Of a DNA stretch of 64,000 nucleotides, positions 1 through 8,769 are shown piece by piece. Under the pieces are notes generated by a model. The model had not been told where the DNA came from. It made no database searches and saw only the letters and a list, made by a program, of their open reading frames with translations. The stretch is from IMG/VR virus record IMGVR_UViG_3300046652_000008, positions 1 through 64,000 of that record, one strand, 5' to 3'. The translations under genes and the position numbers were made by a program. This stretch comes from a virus. The number at the start of each line of letters is the position of its first letter. Position 1 is the first letter of the stretch.

Positions 1-164
1 AGCTGGATCTTCGGACGCGCGCGCGTGTCCCGGTTTGCTAGGTCGATCATCATCTGTCCGATGGCTTCCTCCAGCGACGAGGCGGATGTTTCGTAGCTGC
101 GAACTCCATCGAGTTCAATCCATACGGTTACGCCGTCTTCTATTTCGCTGTAGTAGATGGTCAT
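1..164 (-). CDS. small hypothetical protein, cut by the window edge
   Basis: The ATG at 164 opens a frame that runs off the left end (54 residues visible, beginning MTIYYSEIEDGVTVWIELDG). The start overlaps the stop of the upstream gene as ATGA, so it is translationally coupled to the same minus-strand operon. The visible part is acidic, with a beta-strand-like start followed by a helix (ASSLEEAIGQMMIDLA). The layout is vaguely like a small HicB/DUF1902-type fold, but this is too short to assign. No function is proposed. Confidence 0.6.
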   Translation of the reverse strand, partial: MTIYYSEIEDGVTVWIELDGVRSYETSASSLEEAIGQMMIDLANRDTRARPKIQ

Positions 165-307
165 GCCGCCTCCGCGCCCCAATTCGTTGGGATGTCGCCC
201 GCCGCGAAGCAATTTGCGTCGATGGTCTCGCCGCTCACGAGTTTGACGGGTCTTGACAGCTCTCCGGCATCCTCTCGGATCTCCGCTCCGCAACGTGGGC
301 AGGTCAC
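161..307 (-). CDS. small CPxC-motif protein
   Basis: I start this 48-residue protein at the GTG at 307, because that GTG overlaps the TGA of the upstream gene (GTGA) and a G-run lies just before it; the ATG at 403 would lie deep inside the upstream gene. The protein starts VTCPRCGAEIRED, one CxxC knuckle with no second CxxC pair, so a full zinc ribbon is not present. Its stop overlaps the next ATG. Function is unknown; it may be a small metal-binding adaptor. Confidence 0.5.
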   Translation of the reverse strand: MTCPRCGAEIREDAGELSRPVKLVSGETIDANCFAAGDIPTNWGAEAA

Positions 308-801
308 GGGTTCATCCCCCCCAACACACCGAAGATGTATTGGTTCCCGCTGTTCTGATTCACGGATGATCGGATGGTACGAACAGTGAGGCCGACCCAC
401 CATTTGCCGCGAACATCGTGCGTTGCCATCCCACCGCCAGACCAGTTCCAGCCGGTGTTGGGACCGCTCCAGGACGGACCAGCCGCCGCCGTACCATAGA
501 GCCTCCAGGAGCCCACGGTGAGGATCTTCTGCCCGACGCCGACACCGAGATTAGACGCTGTGGTGAATGGCTGGTAACTTGTCGGAACCACGTCGAAGAC
601 ACCAAAGGCATACGTGCCCATGGTGTTTTGCTCGCGGGCGTACAGCGCCGTGCCTGCGAATTGCTGAGACATATTGGCTGAGGCGGATTGGTTCCAGGAC
701 ATGCCGACGCCCCAGATGTTGAGCGGGTCCGTCGGGCTGAGTGTTTGCGCAAGGCCCGCGATGGCCGCGAGCAGGAGAAGTGAGAGGAGTTTGAGTTTCA
801 T
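304..801 (-). CDS. exported small protein, possibly outer-membrane or surface
   Basis: 165 residues. The N-terminus is a clear Sec signal peptide (MKLKLLSLLLLAAIAGLAQT, probable cleavage after GLA or LAQ). The mature part is rich in Gly, Ser, Thr, Asn and Trp with alternating hydrophobic residues, as in small beta-rich surface proteins; it does not end in the aromatic residue typical of outer-membrane barrels. A good ribosome site (AAAGGA) precedes the ATG at 801. It is the last of a run of signal-peptide proteins extending to 10.97 kb. No family was recognised. Confidence 0.75.
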   Translation of the reverse strand: MKLKLLSLLLLAAIAGLAQTLSPTDPLNIWGVGMSWNQSASANMSQQFAGTALYAREQNTMGTYAFGVFDVVPTSYQPFTTASNLGVGVGQKILTVGSWRLYGTAAAGPSWSGPNTGWNWSGGGMATHDVRGKWWVGLTVRTIRSSVNQNSGNQYIFGVLGGMNP

Positions 802-809
802 GGGGTCCT

Positions 810-1580
810 TTAGAGAAATCGAGCGCCTATTTTACCAGCCGTCTCCAGCCAAGAACGTACCTTTGCCCAGAGACTTTTGGGCTTAGCGATGTCGCTTGTA
901 ATTGAATGCACGTCCGCCGCGATCCCGTCCGCACTCTGGCCAACCTTCACCGCAGAGTCTGCAAGCTTGGGCGCGGCGTCGCGGACGGTCTTCATCGTCT
1001 GAGCGGCCTCAAGCATCGTAATCCGCGTTTGGGAGATGGTATCCCCTACGCGACGGAGTAGAACCGGGCTCGTCTTATTCACTGCTTCAATGGTTGGTTG
1101 GAAGGCGCGCGGCAGCGCCGCGTAAGCCGCTAGCGTGTCCGTGGCGCTGTCGGTGACCTTGGGAATGGTCTGATCTTTGACCACCACCAGCGCCTCATCC
1201 AGCGTCGTTGCAGCCTTGCCCAATTTCGCAACGGTATCGTTGCTGGATTTCACGAGAGTGATTGATGCGTCGGCCAACGCTTTCATCTTCGGCTCTTGCT
1301 GCTTGGCAATCTTGTTCGCGTCACCAGCCGTCTGTTTGATCTGGTTAGCCGCTCCGTCCGCATTCTTCAAGAATTCCTGAAAGATCCATAGAATTCCATC
1401 GTGATGGTTCGACTTTTTCCCCGCCAGCGCGACGTTGATTTTTTCGCCAGCCGCTTCCACCTGCTGAGCCGCGCGGTCTACGGAGTGGAAAAGCAACGAC
1501 AGAAAAACCAACGCTGGTATCAGCGCCACGCCGCACAAGCATCCGATCAGCCCGAGGGCGTTTTTGATTGCAGGTTTCAT
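810..1580 (-). CDS. membrane-anchored Ala-rich helical protein
   Basis: 256 residues. The ATG at 1580 is chosen because it overlaps the upstream TGA (ATGA). A short cytoplasmic N-terminus is followed by one strong transmembrane segment (residues about 8-30, IGCLCGVALIPALVFLSLLF). About 220 residues of Ala/Lys/Asp-rich amphipathic helix follow (repeats such as KVTDSATDTLAAYAALP, AAPKLADSAVKVGQSADG). The layout resembles DUF948 or methyl-accepting-type coiled-coil proteins, and also phage spanin/tape-measure-like fragments. The role is unknown; it sits in the operon of exported proteins. Confidence 0.7.
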   Translation of the reverse strand: MKPAIKNALGLIGCLCGVALIPALVFLSLLFHSVDRAAQQVEAAGEKINVALAGKKSNHHDGILWIFQEFLKNADGAANQIKQTAGDANKIAKQQEPKMKALADASITLVKSSNDTVAKLGKAATTLDEALVVVKDQTIPKVTDSATDTLAAYAALPRAFQPTIEAVNKTSPVLLRRVGDTISQTRITMLEAAQTMKTVRDAAPKLADSAVKVGQSADGIAADVHSITSDIAKPKSLWAKVRSWLETAGKIGARFL

Positions 1581-3094
1581 TGGTACACCACATCGACCCA
1601 GTAGTTGGTCGAGTTCCATGTCGCTGTTGGGAACTTGTTTTTCCCGTAAACATAGACGCCATTACTTCCGTCTTGCCCATTTTTAAGAGCTGTCAGTGGA
1701 GCCGCAGTTACTCCAGATGTTGCAAAGTAGTTCACGCTGTCTGAGTAGTAACTCGCAGAGCTAACCGAGACTACGTAGGTAGTGTTAGCGGCAATGGAGA
1801 TCGGCGTGGCGAATAGCATTTGCTGCCAGCCGGAGGCCGTTTCCTTGGTGAACGTGATGCTTCCAAGCAGCGTGCCTGTGCGAGTCCAGAGATGTCCTAC
1901 GTGAGTTCCCGTGTTCTTTGAGCCCTTGTAGAAGCGCACGCCGGTAATATGTCCGGCCACACTAGAATTGAACTTCACGCCCACTTCGATGGCCGTTCCG
2001 TCTGAATCATTCGTGCTGGTCGGAGTCGCGCTGGATGGCCAGATGGAGCAAGGGCAAGTGGTTGTCGTGGCGGCTGTGAGCGCCAAAGAAGCGGTCGTGG
2101 ATGATCCGTTCAGACTGGCCGTGACGATACCCGTCTGTGTAGTCGCAATCGTTCCGGCTGTGACGATGAATGTGGCGGTTTTACTGCCCACCGCCACAGC
2201 GACTGATGTTGGCGTGGTCAAGAGCGCGGTGTTGTCGGATAACGTGACAGAGAGCCCACCCGTTGGGGCCGCGCTGCTCAATGTGACGGTACAACTGCTA
2301 CTAGCGCCGGAGTTTAAAGATGCCGGAGCACAAACCAATGCGGTCACCTTCACAAGTGGCGCAAGACTCAGGGAAGCTGTTTGAGTGCTGCCATTCAGGG
2401 CGGCTGTGACGACTGCCGTAAGTGGTGTGGCGACAGAGCCAGCCGTGGCCGTGAAGTGGCCTGTAGTCGAGTTGGCCGCGACCGTTGCACTGGCTGGGAC
2501 CGTGAGGCTGACGTTATTGCTCGTCAAACTGACAACGACTCCTCCAGCAGGGGCAGGCCCACTCAATATGACGGTACATGCGCTAGTGCCCGGTCCTGTT
2601 AAAGAAGATGGGGCACACGTAAGAGCGCTCACGGTCACAGTCGCTGGTACGGTCACCGTACCGCCCGACCCTGATGATGTGTTGGGCCATGCGTCAGCCA
2701 TGGCCGCGCTAGTGTTCGAGACTTTGATGGGGCGCGATAGAGCGCCGCCCGTGCTGAGGGTGAGCGCAGCAACTGCGATTGGCCCATCCTGAATAATTGT
2801 AGCGTTCATACCGGACAACAGACACACTAACTGGCCAGGAACCCCATAGCACGACAGTTGTTTTTTAACTGCCACTACCGAGTCGCTAGGAACGACGGAT
2901 ATCTTAGTGAAATCGGAGGGTGAGTATTCGAATGTCCATTGCACCGCAGCGGACCGCATAGCGTCCGATGTAAGGCTAAGCGTGAGATTTGCTGTGCCAC
3001 CAGCAGGTGTGGTAGTAGAGGATAGTGATAGTGTGGCCTGCGCATCGAGAGAAGCAGGCAGAAACAGGACCAGGAGGATGATAAGCGTGCGCAT
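1577..3094 (-). CDS. secreted multidomain protein: cohesin-like, two Ig-like repeats, DUF4082
   Basis: 505 residues from the ATG at 3094 (MRTLIILLVLFLPASLDAQ, a Sec signal peptide); the longer open frame upstream lies inside the preceding gene. Residues about 20-150 look like a cohesin/carbohydrate-binding beta-sandwich (AGGTANLTLSLTSD...VQWTFEYSPSDF). Two similar Ig-like repeats of about 95 residues follow, each beginning with ALTCAP/ALVCAP. The last 160 residues match DUF4082: VRFYKGSKNTGTHVGHLW, FATPISIAANTTYVVS and a terminal NYWVDVVYQ. DUF4082 is normally found in large extracellular bacterial proteins. Here it probably serves surface binding or is captured from the host. Confidence 0.82.
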   Translation of the reverse strand: MRTLIILLVLFLPASLDAQATLSLSSTTTPAGGTANLTLSLTSDAMRSAAVQWTFEYSPSDFTKISVVPSDSVVAVKKQLSCYGVPGQLVCLLSGMNATIIQDGPIAVAALTLSTGGALSRPIKVSNTSAAMADAWPNTSSGSGGTVTVPATVTVSALTCAPSSLTGPGTSACTVILSGPAPAGGVVVSLTSNNVSLTVPASATVAANSTTGHFTATAGSVATPLTAVVTAALNGSTQTASLSLAPLVKVTALVCAPASLNSGASSSCTVTLSSAAPTGGLSVTLSDNTALLTTPTSVAVAVGSKTATFIVTAGTIATTQTGIVTASLNGSSTTASLALTAATTTTCPCSIWPSSATPTSTNDSDGTAIEVGVKFNSSVAGHITGVRFYKGSKNTGTHVGHLWTRTGTLLGSITFTKETASGWQQMLFATPISIAANTTYVVSVSSASYYSDSVNYFATSGVTAAPLTALKNGQDGSNGVYVYGKNKFPTATWNSTNYWVDVVYQ

Positions 3095-3098
3095 GAAT

Positions 3099-5489
3099 TT
3101 ATTTGGCTCCAATGTTAGGCGGGCTAGCAGTCGATACGCCCGCGATGTAGACGCCGGTGGCAATGGCAGGAGAGCTGCCCTGGAGCGTGAAGTCCGCTGT
3201 TGGTGAAGTAAGCAAAGGATCGGTAAACGGGCTTGAGTCCACGTTCGCGGCCCACCAGGAGTAATCCTGTTCCACACCGTTATAATAGAAAGTTCCGGTG
3301 CTAGAGTCGCTTCGGTAATATATGTTGTGGTCTATTGTCATCGCCGCTTGAGAGACGGACCATAAGATGTTCTTCGCGTTCAAAGCATAAAAGATGTTGT
3401 TCTTTATTTCTACCGAAGTTAGGTTGTCAACTAGCTGCATTTCAAGGGGGGCGTTACCTCCGACAGTCAGTGACTGCTGGTAGAACGTATTATTGTAAAT
3501 TTTAAGATCGACAGTTGCCGCTCCTGGGGTATCCTCAGATTCAGCAATTCCGTAATGGTTGCCGTAGATCAAGTTGTGGTGTATTGTAATTGCGATTGGT
3601 CGCGCTAGATTCTGCACCACGCCAATTCCCGCTAGTGTACTTGAATATAGAGTGTTGTTGTAGATAGATCCGCCATTGAAACGAGCAGAAATATCCGATC
3701 CAGCGATGGAACTGTATACAGTATTATCGTGAATCGTGACGTTGCTTGCATCCTGCCCCACGTACATTCCATGGCTGTATGGGTAAACACCATTAGTATC
3801 GTGGACCACGTTTCCGAAGATTGTAGTTCCATCATCGTAAACGCCGGGCCAAGTGACTATGATTCCGCCAGGGTATCCCCCGGAGAGCATCTGCCCTGGA
3901 TATAGGTCAGCCGTATAAGTAAGGGTGTTGTTGGAGACGACATTGCTCCCGCCCGCCAATTGTACTCCACCCGCTTGAGCATGGGAGATAGTGCTGCCGT
4001 TAACAATCGAGAAGCCTCCGGCAACTAAAACTGCAAGACCGTAAGTATATGAGATCGAACACCGTTGCATCGTTAGATGATCGGCGAAGATCATACCGTA
4101 TCCGTTCGACATTCTGAGATCAAGGTCTTGCACGGTTATGTTCGCTATCGACCCGTTTCCAAGCGGCCTTGTTCTCTGAGATGCCTCGATAGTGTGTCCA
4201 GATGGAGCAACATCACCCGCCAGCCGGATGTGTAATCGCGACGTTCCAGAATCATAATAGAAGGCTCCGGCAGGCAACGGAGCGAGACCGCTGGCAGGAG
4301 CAAGAGCCGTTCCGTTATCAACGACAAAGTATGGCTGAACCGCCGCAGTTGCGTAGTAATCCGTAAAGGTTCCGGTCGCCCCGCCCGGATAAGTCAGGCC
4401 GTATTGATAAATCTCCTGAATTTCCTCGTCCGTATACGGAGCCGGAGCAACAAACCACTCATCCCAGTTGGTAGTGGCGATTGATGTCCCATTGAACGTC
4501 AGCGAGTCTGCACTTGTCGTCAGGACAACGCCCCCAGACGTGGATACGTTGGTTTGCTTGACCCCATCAATCCAAAGAGATTTTTCATTGCTTCCGCCTG
4601 CCCCCGCCCGGTTGGTTCCGTTCCACCGAAATGCTATATGGTGCCAGCCCGATGTGGTGTAGGCGGCATTGGCTGAAAGAACCGCAGCGTTGGCGATAAG
4701 GACTTGTATTTGGTTAGCGGTCCCGCCAATTCGGAACCTCCACCCGCGAGTCGTTCCGTCTCCAAAATTGGCAATTGTCTGATAGGCGTTGCTCCCGGCT
4801 ACCAGATAGACCCATCCTCCGACCGTCGCAGCAGTGGTCGCGGCCTTGAATGGAAAGTTTGCTGAAAGCGAAGTGTAGCCCAAAGTTTGTACGTAGCAGC
4901 CAAAGGGAGTGTTGAGCGAGTAAATGCCTGCTGTTCCGAATCCGGCAGGATAACTGCCAGAGCGCGAACAAGATCCGCTGAGCCACGGTATATCGTTGCC
5001 ATTGGTACTTCCGTCAAGCGCTGGGCTGGATGCATCCTGAAACATCCACCACGAAGTTGGCTGGTCTCCGGTAGCGTCAGTTGTAAAGTCATGTCCGAGA
5101 GGATACGTTACGCTCTCCATTGTCCACGAACCGAAGATGTCGGCCCCCGTGATGATCGGCGCGACCCCCGCACCATACGCTCCGTAAGTGACATTTCCAA
5201 CGTTGTGCGTTAGTTGCTCCCGCCACAGCCCACCACGTTTGAAAGCGACGGACTGGCCAGAGGTGAGCGTGGTTCCGTTGACCTTGGCGATGGTCTGCCA
5301 CGGTGCGACGATCGTGCCGGCGTTGGAGTCCGCGCCGCCAGAGGAATCGACATAGTAAGTAAAGACCTGAGCAGATGATACGCCCACCACTGCATTCCCA
5401 GAAATCACAGTATGTCCAGTCGCCACGGTTTGGGCCTGTGCTGTCATTGTGAGACACAGGCAAATGGCAAGAAGAACCGAGAGTCTCAT
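3099..5489 (-). CDS. secreted LamG-like + right-handed beta-helix protein
   Basis: 796 residues with a signal peptide (MRLSVLLAICLCLTMTAQAQ). After DSSGGADSNAGT...PWQTIAKVNG, a start typical of parallel beta-helix proteins, there is a concanavalin/LamG-like insert (about 150-340: GGWVYLV, WHHIAFRWNG, LWIDGVKQ). From about residue 430 to 770 there are beta-helix rungs with Asn ladders (NITVQDLDLRMSNGYG, NVTIHDNTVYSS, VEIKNNIFYALN). Such folds are polysaccharide lyases/depolymerases or tailspikes. The ATG overlaps the upstream TGA. A signal peptide on a tailspike-like protein is unusual; the substrate is unknown. Confidence 0.85.
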   Translation of the reverse strand: MRLSVLLAICLCLTMTAQAQTVATGHTVISGNAVVGVSSAQVFTYYVDSSGGADSNAGTIVAPWQTIAKVNGTTLTSGQSVAFKRGGLWREQLTHNVGNVTYGAYGAGVAPIITGADIFGSWTMESVTYPLGHDFTTDATGDQPTSWWMFQDASSPALDGSTNGNDIPWLSGSCSRSGSYPAGFGTAGIYSLNTPFGCYVQTLGYTSLSANFPFKAATTAATVGGWVYLVAGSNAYQTIANFGDGTTRGWRFRIGGTANQIQVLIANAAVLSANAAYTTSGWHHIAFRWNGTNRAGAGGSNEKSLWIDGVKQTNVSTSGGVVLTTSADSLTFNGTSIATTNWDEWFVAPAPYTDEEIQEIYQYGLTYPGGATGTFTDYYATAAVQPYFVVDNGTALAPASGLAPLPAGAFYYDSGTSRLHIRLAGDVAPSGHTIEASQRTRPLGNGSIANITVQDLDLRMSNGYGMIFADHLTMQRCSISYTYGLAVLVAGGFSIVNGSTISHAQAGGVQLAGGSNVVSNNTLTYTADLYPGQMLSGGYPGGIIVTWPGVYDDGTTIFGNVVHDTNGVYPYSHGMYVGQDASNVTIHDNTVYSSIAGSDISARFNGGSIYNNTLYSSTLAGIGVVQNLARPIAITIHHNLIYGNHYGIAESEDTPGAATVDLKIYNNTFYQQSLTVGGNAPLEMQLVDNLTSVEIKNNIFYALNAKNILWSVSQAAMTIDHNIYYRSDSSTGTFYYNGVEQDYSWWAANVDSSPFTDPLLTSPTADFTLQGSSPAIATGVYIAGVSTASPPNIGAK

Positions 5490-6487
5490 TTGATTATCAC
5501 CCCAGGATGACGTGCGATGGCGGCAGGAGGATGTCCCACGACAGAGACCGTAGTGCCAGACCCACCTCCGTAATTGGCGACGTATACAGAGTTATTGTGT
5601 GCATCGAACGCTGAGCGAGACGGGCCATTAAATCCCGTGATCGTTCCAGTGATGGACGCACCCGAGTCCAGGATCACAAAGGTCGTGGTGGTGCTGTTGT
5701 TTGGGACATAAATGGAATAATTGTTCGAGTCATAAGTCACGTCGATAGGCCCGGAGAACCCGGAGATTGTATCCGTGAGTGTAGTGCCCGAGTCGGCGAT
5801 ACTGTAGACCTTGGAGGCTCCGTTCGCTATGTAGACCTTGTTATTGTTCGAGTCAAACGCGACAAGTGCCGGGCTTATCATCGAGGTCACCGTGCCCGTG
5901 ATGGACGTGCCCGAGTCTAGAACCACCGAAACGGTGGTGCTTGTATTGTTAGCGACATACAGGGAGTTGTTGTGACTGTCAAAGGCAATCCCGTATGGCC
6001 CCGTGAACCCGGTGATTGTGCCGGTAATCGTCGTCCCCGAGTCCGCTACCACAGACACGGTATTTGCCGTGTTATTCGTCACATACAACGAATTATTGTT
6101 CGAGTCGAAGGCGATCCCCTTCGGCTTACTAAACCCTGTGATTGTGGCCGTGACGGTTGTTCCCGAGTCCGGGATCACAGAGACGCTGTTCCCGAATTCG
6201 TTGATCACGTAAACGGTGTTGTTGTGTGGGTCGAATACGCAGCCGAATGGGGAGGTGCCCATCCCTGTGATCGTGGCCGATACCGAGGTGCCCGAGTCGG
6301 GGATCACATAAACGCTGGTCCCTGACAGGCTCGTCACGTAAAGAGAGTTGTTGTGGGAGTCGTAGCAGATGCCATAGGGAGCAGTCAGCCCGGTCACTGT
6401 GCCTGTAATCGCGGTTCCCTGCCCCCAGGCAAAGCCTGCGGTGAGGATTAACCCGGCAAGAGTCGTTGAGAGTTTCATGCTTCTCAT
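5486..6487 (-). CDS. secreted YVTN-type beta-propeller protein
   Basis: 333 residues with a signal peptide (MKLSTTLAGLILTAGFAWGQ). About seven repeats of roughly 42 residues follow, each with the core FDSHNNSLYV(T/A)N...VSV(I/V)xDSGTxxTGTITG. This is the YVTN/NHL-like propeller signature, consistent with one complete seven-bladed ring. The protein ends with a basic tail (HPPAAIARHPGVIIK). The start at 6487 overlaps the preceding TGA. Such propellers bind proteins or glycans outside the cell. The regular DNA repeats suggest blade duplication. Confidence 0.85.
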   Translation of the reverse strand: MRSMKLSTTLAGLILTAGFAWGQGTAITGTVTGLTAPYGICYDSHNNSLYVTSLSGTSVYVIPDSGTSVSATITGMGTSPFGCVFDPHNNTVYVINEFGNSVSVIPDSGTTVTATITGFSKPKGIAFDSNNNSLYVTNNTANTVSVVADSGTTITGTITGFTGPYGIAFDSHNNSLYVANNTSTTVSVVLDSGTSITGTVTSMISPALVAFDSNNNKVYIANGASKVYSIADSGTTLTDTISGFSGPIDVTYDSNNYSIYVPNNSTTTTFVILDSGASITGTITGFNGPSRSAFDAHNNSVYVANYGGGSGTTVSVVGHPPAAIARHPGVIIK

Positions 6488-8022
6488 TGGGTGTTACCAG
6501 AGATTGTGGCTTTGCCAGAAATAACGCGAGTCGAGGTTTGCGCGGCGTTGATTGTAATACTGAATCCGGTTGGTGCTCCTGCTTGCGCGCCGGTCGCGTT
6601 CGTGGCGGTGGCGCTAATGGTTGAGGTGGCCGCCGTGGTTGGCGTGCCGCTGAGAACTCCTCCGCTCGATAGACTAAGCCCTCCAGGAACTCCAGTGGCC
6701 GTCCAGGTGATCGGAGTATCGCCCGTCGCCGCGAACGTGATCGAATAGGCCGAGCCTACCGTGCCTGCCGTGAGCGGTGATGTTGTGGTGATCGTCGGAA
6801 CTGTCCCGCCTGCTGAGATTTCAAAAGCCCCGGCGTCAGGGGCCGAACCTTGCGGCCTGGTTGTTCCGTATATGTCCGTGGCCGGATAGTTAGTTGGGTT
6901 CCCGGCATCCTTGGCGCATGTGTCGGAACTCTGAAGGGATGGGTTGGGCTGCACCCCTCCGACTGCCGGAGGAGAAAGCACCCACGTTGGGGTACAGCGT
7001 TTCGTGCTGGTTCCGCAGGTTGATCCACCCGACGCCGGGAAGATGTTATGATCCGCTGTTCCAGAGCCGCAAGTGCCGATTTCGCTGACAAATACGTTTC
7101 CTCTTACTATATAGGCAGACCCGGTACAGCCCGCGTCATTATTTACTGACGCGAAATCTATGTCGTTATATTGTATGATAACTCCAGAACAATTACCACG
7201 ACCAATCACAAGGTTATTTCCGGCGACGTATGGAGCGCCAAAATAGTTGTTTTGAATGATCCAAGACCCTGATATACCTTCAGTCATTATGTTGCTTGTA
7301 GCATTATTGTAAAAGATATTTCCGTCGATCAGGACATCGCTAGAACCTGGATAGTTCTGGAAGCCGTCCACATGCTGCCCTCCTGGACACGATCCAGAGT
7401 ATATGTCGGTTGTGATCCAGTCATGCACTATGTTGCTTTTGAATATGAGATGTGTTGGCTTAATTGCCAATTCAGGACCCCATCCCCAGAAATCAACAGC
7501 ATCCTCCGAGTTCCCCGCAATGCAGCCGTCTCCATTACCAAACTCGGAGTTTTGGACAGTCACTCCAGAAGAGGCTATCCAGGCACTAATACCATGCCAT
7601 CCATCAACAGATATATCCGTGAACTCAACACCAGTTGAATCCTGGATGTTTAAGGCGTGTCTGGCATTCATCCCACTACCCGCCGATATTATGCCAATCA
7701 CATGCACATGATCTATGTTGATAGTTAAATCGCCTGTCAGCAGGACCGAGCCGTTCGACTCCGCATAGTAACTTATGGCAGACGATTTCTGTGAAGAGGA
7801 AAGGGTCTGCGCCCCATACGTTCCGTTCTTGACGACGACCGTATCCCCAGCACTCGCCGCTGTTTGGGCGGCTTGCATGGAGGTACACGCCTGCGCGTCG
7901 ATGTACGAGCCCGGCGTAGATTGGCGTGTGCATGTACCTCCGTTGGTGTCAACCCACAGGTTTGCCGTGGTTGGCTGAGCCATGGCACAGGCTGCTAACA
8001 GAAATAGAGATATAATCCTCAT
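6484..8022 (-). CDS. secreted right-handed beta-helix protein with C-terminal He_PIG/Ig-like domain
   Basis: 512 residues with a signal peptide (MRIISLFLLAACAMAQ). Residues about 20-330 form a parallel beta-helix (SAGDTVVVKNGTYG, VHVIGIISAGSG, VEFTDISVDGWHG, VLIDGNIFYNN). An LWVDTNGG and DAGAFE pair at the two ends is common in pectate-lyase-like proteins. Residues about 405-495 match a putative Ig domain (PLTAGTVGSAYSITFAATGD...GGLSLSSGGVLSGTPT, the He_PIG pattern). The C-terminal peptide ISGKATISGNTQ resembles the VISGNAVV segment of the 3099-5489 product, hinting at a shared assembly or sorting tag. Confidence 0.83.
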   Translation of the reverse strand: MRIISLFLLAACAMAQPTTANLWVDTNGGTCTRQSTPGSYIDAQACTSMQAAQTAASAGDTVVVKNGTYGAQTLSSSQKSSAISYYAESNGSVLLTGDLTINIDHVHVIGIISAGSGMNARHALNIQDSTGVEFTDISVDGWHGISAWIASSGVTVQNSEFGNGDGCIAGNSEDAVDFWGWGPELAIKPTHLIFKSNIVHDWITTDIYSGSCPGGQHVDGFQNYPGSSDVLIDGNIFYNNATSNIMTEGISGSWIIQNNYFGAPYVAGNNLVIGRGNCSGVIIQYNDIDFASVNNDAGCTGSAYIVRGNVFVSEIGTCGSGTADHNIFPASGGSTCGTSTKRCTPTWVLSPPAVGGVQPNPSLQSSDTCAKDAGNPTNYPATDIYGTTRPQGSAPDAGAFEISAGGTVPTITTTSPLTAGTVGSAYSITFAATGDTPITWTATGVPGGLSLSSGGVLSGTPTTAATSTISATATNATGAQAGAPTGFSITINAAQTSTRVISGKATISGNTQ

Positions 8023-8031
8023 GCTTTTCCC

Positions 8032-8769
8032 TTATGGAGCTATTGCTATCAGCGCTGCTTGCCATGGGTGGCTGCCAGAATTATTGTTGGTGATGGCTTT
8101 GTTTCCGGTGGCTCCGGCAGTCGCTAATGGTCCATCGCAGACGAACAATAGCGTAGTGTCGGCCTGATTTGCCCTTGTCGTAAAAGTCGGAGTTGTTCCA
8201 GTCGGCTTAACAAGCTGATTGGAAACGTCTCCCCAGTCTTGGTAGAATGCAACCACATAACTGTTGTTTGCTGCCGTAGTCAATCCCGTGGCGGTTGACG
8301 TTGTTCCCGCTCCGGTAGCTATGGTTGGATTGGGATTGATGGGGGTTGACGCATTGGCTCCTGAATAAGCGCCCATGTAAGCTAAGCTGGAGTTGGTGGC
8401 ATGTGTCACCACATAGCTTCCGGACTCGCTCGATGCCGTCTTCTTCCACGCGTAGCAATTCACGTTAAAACCGCTATCCGTGACGGAAGAGGGGAATCCT
8501 GTTAATGCGGTAAACCCTGTGGGCGGTGTTGCTGTGATTACCGAAGCGGCACCTACGCAAAAATAGATCAGCAGTAAATCACCGTTGGCAATTCCTGCCG
8601 GAGCCGTGATGGTAGTATTCGCGTGGCTCGCATAGTTCACCGTGGACGAACTTCGGTAGGCGACTGTTCCACCGCCACCAGTCGGGGTGAATAATTTTCG
8701 ATGACGCCCAACGATCTGAGCCTGCATTGACAGGCAGACGATCAGCGAGGAGAGGATCAGTCGTCTCAT
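8032..8769 (-). CDS. secreted beta-sandwich protein
   Basis: 245 residues starting at the ATG at 8769, which overlaps the upstream TGA (TGATG). It has a signal peptide (MRRLILSSLIVCLSMQAQ). The rest is a single Thr/Ser/Gly/Asn-rich all-beta domain: SSSTVNYASHANTTITAPAG, NGDLLLIYFCVGAAS, YAWKKTASSESGSYVVTHAT. This pattern (GDLLLI... plus a late WQAALIAI strand) is common in phage and bacterial surface jelly-roll-like domains. No named family was recognised; probably a fibre accessory or carbohydrate-contacting protein. Confidence 0.75.
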   Translation of the reverse strand: MRRLILSSLIVCLSMQAQIVGRHRKLFTPTGGGGTVAYRSSSTVNYASHANTTITAPAGIANGDLLLIYFCVGAASVITATPPTGFTALTGFPSSVTDSGFNVNCYAWKKTASSESGSYVVTHATNSSLAYMGAYSGANASTPINPNPTIATGAGTTSTATGLTTAANNSYVVAFYQDWGDVSNQLVKPTGTTPTFTTRANQADTTLLFVCDGPLATAGATGNKAITNNNSGSHPWQAALIAIAP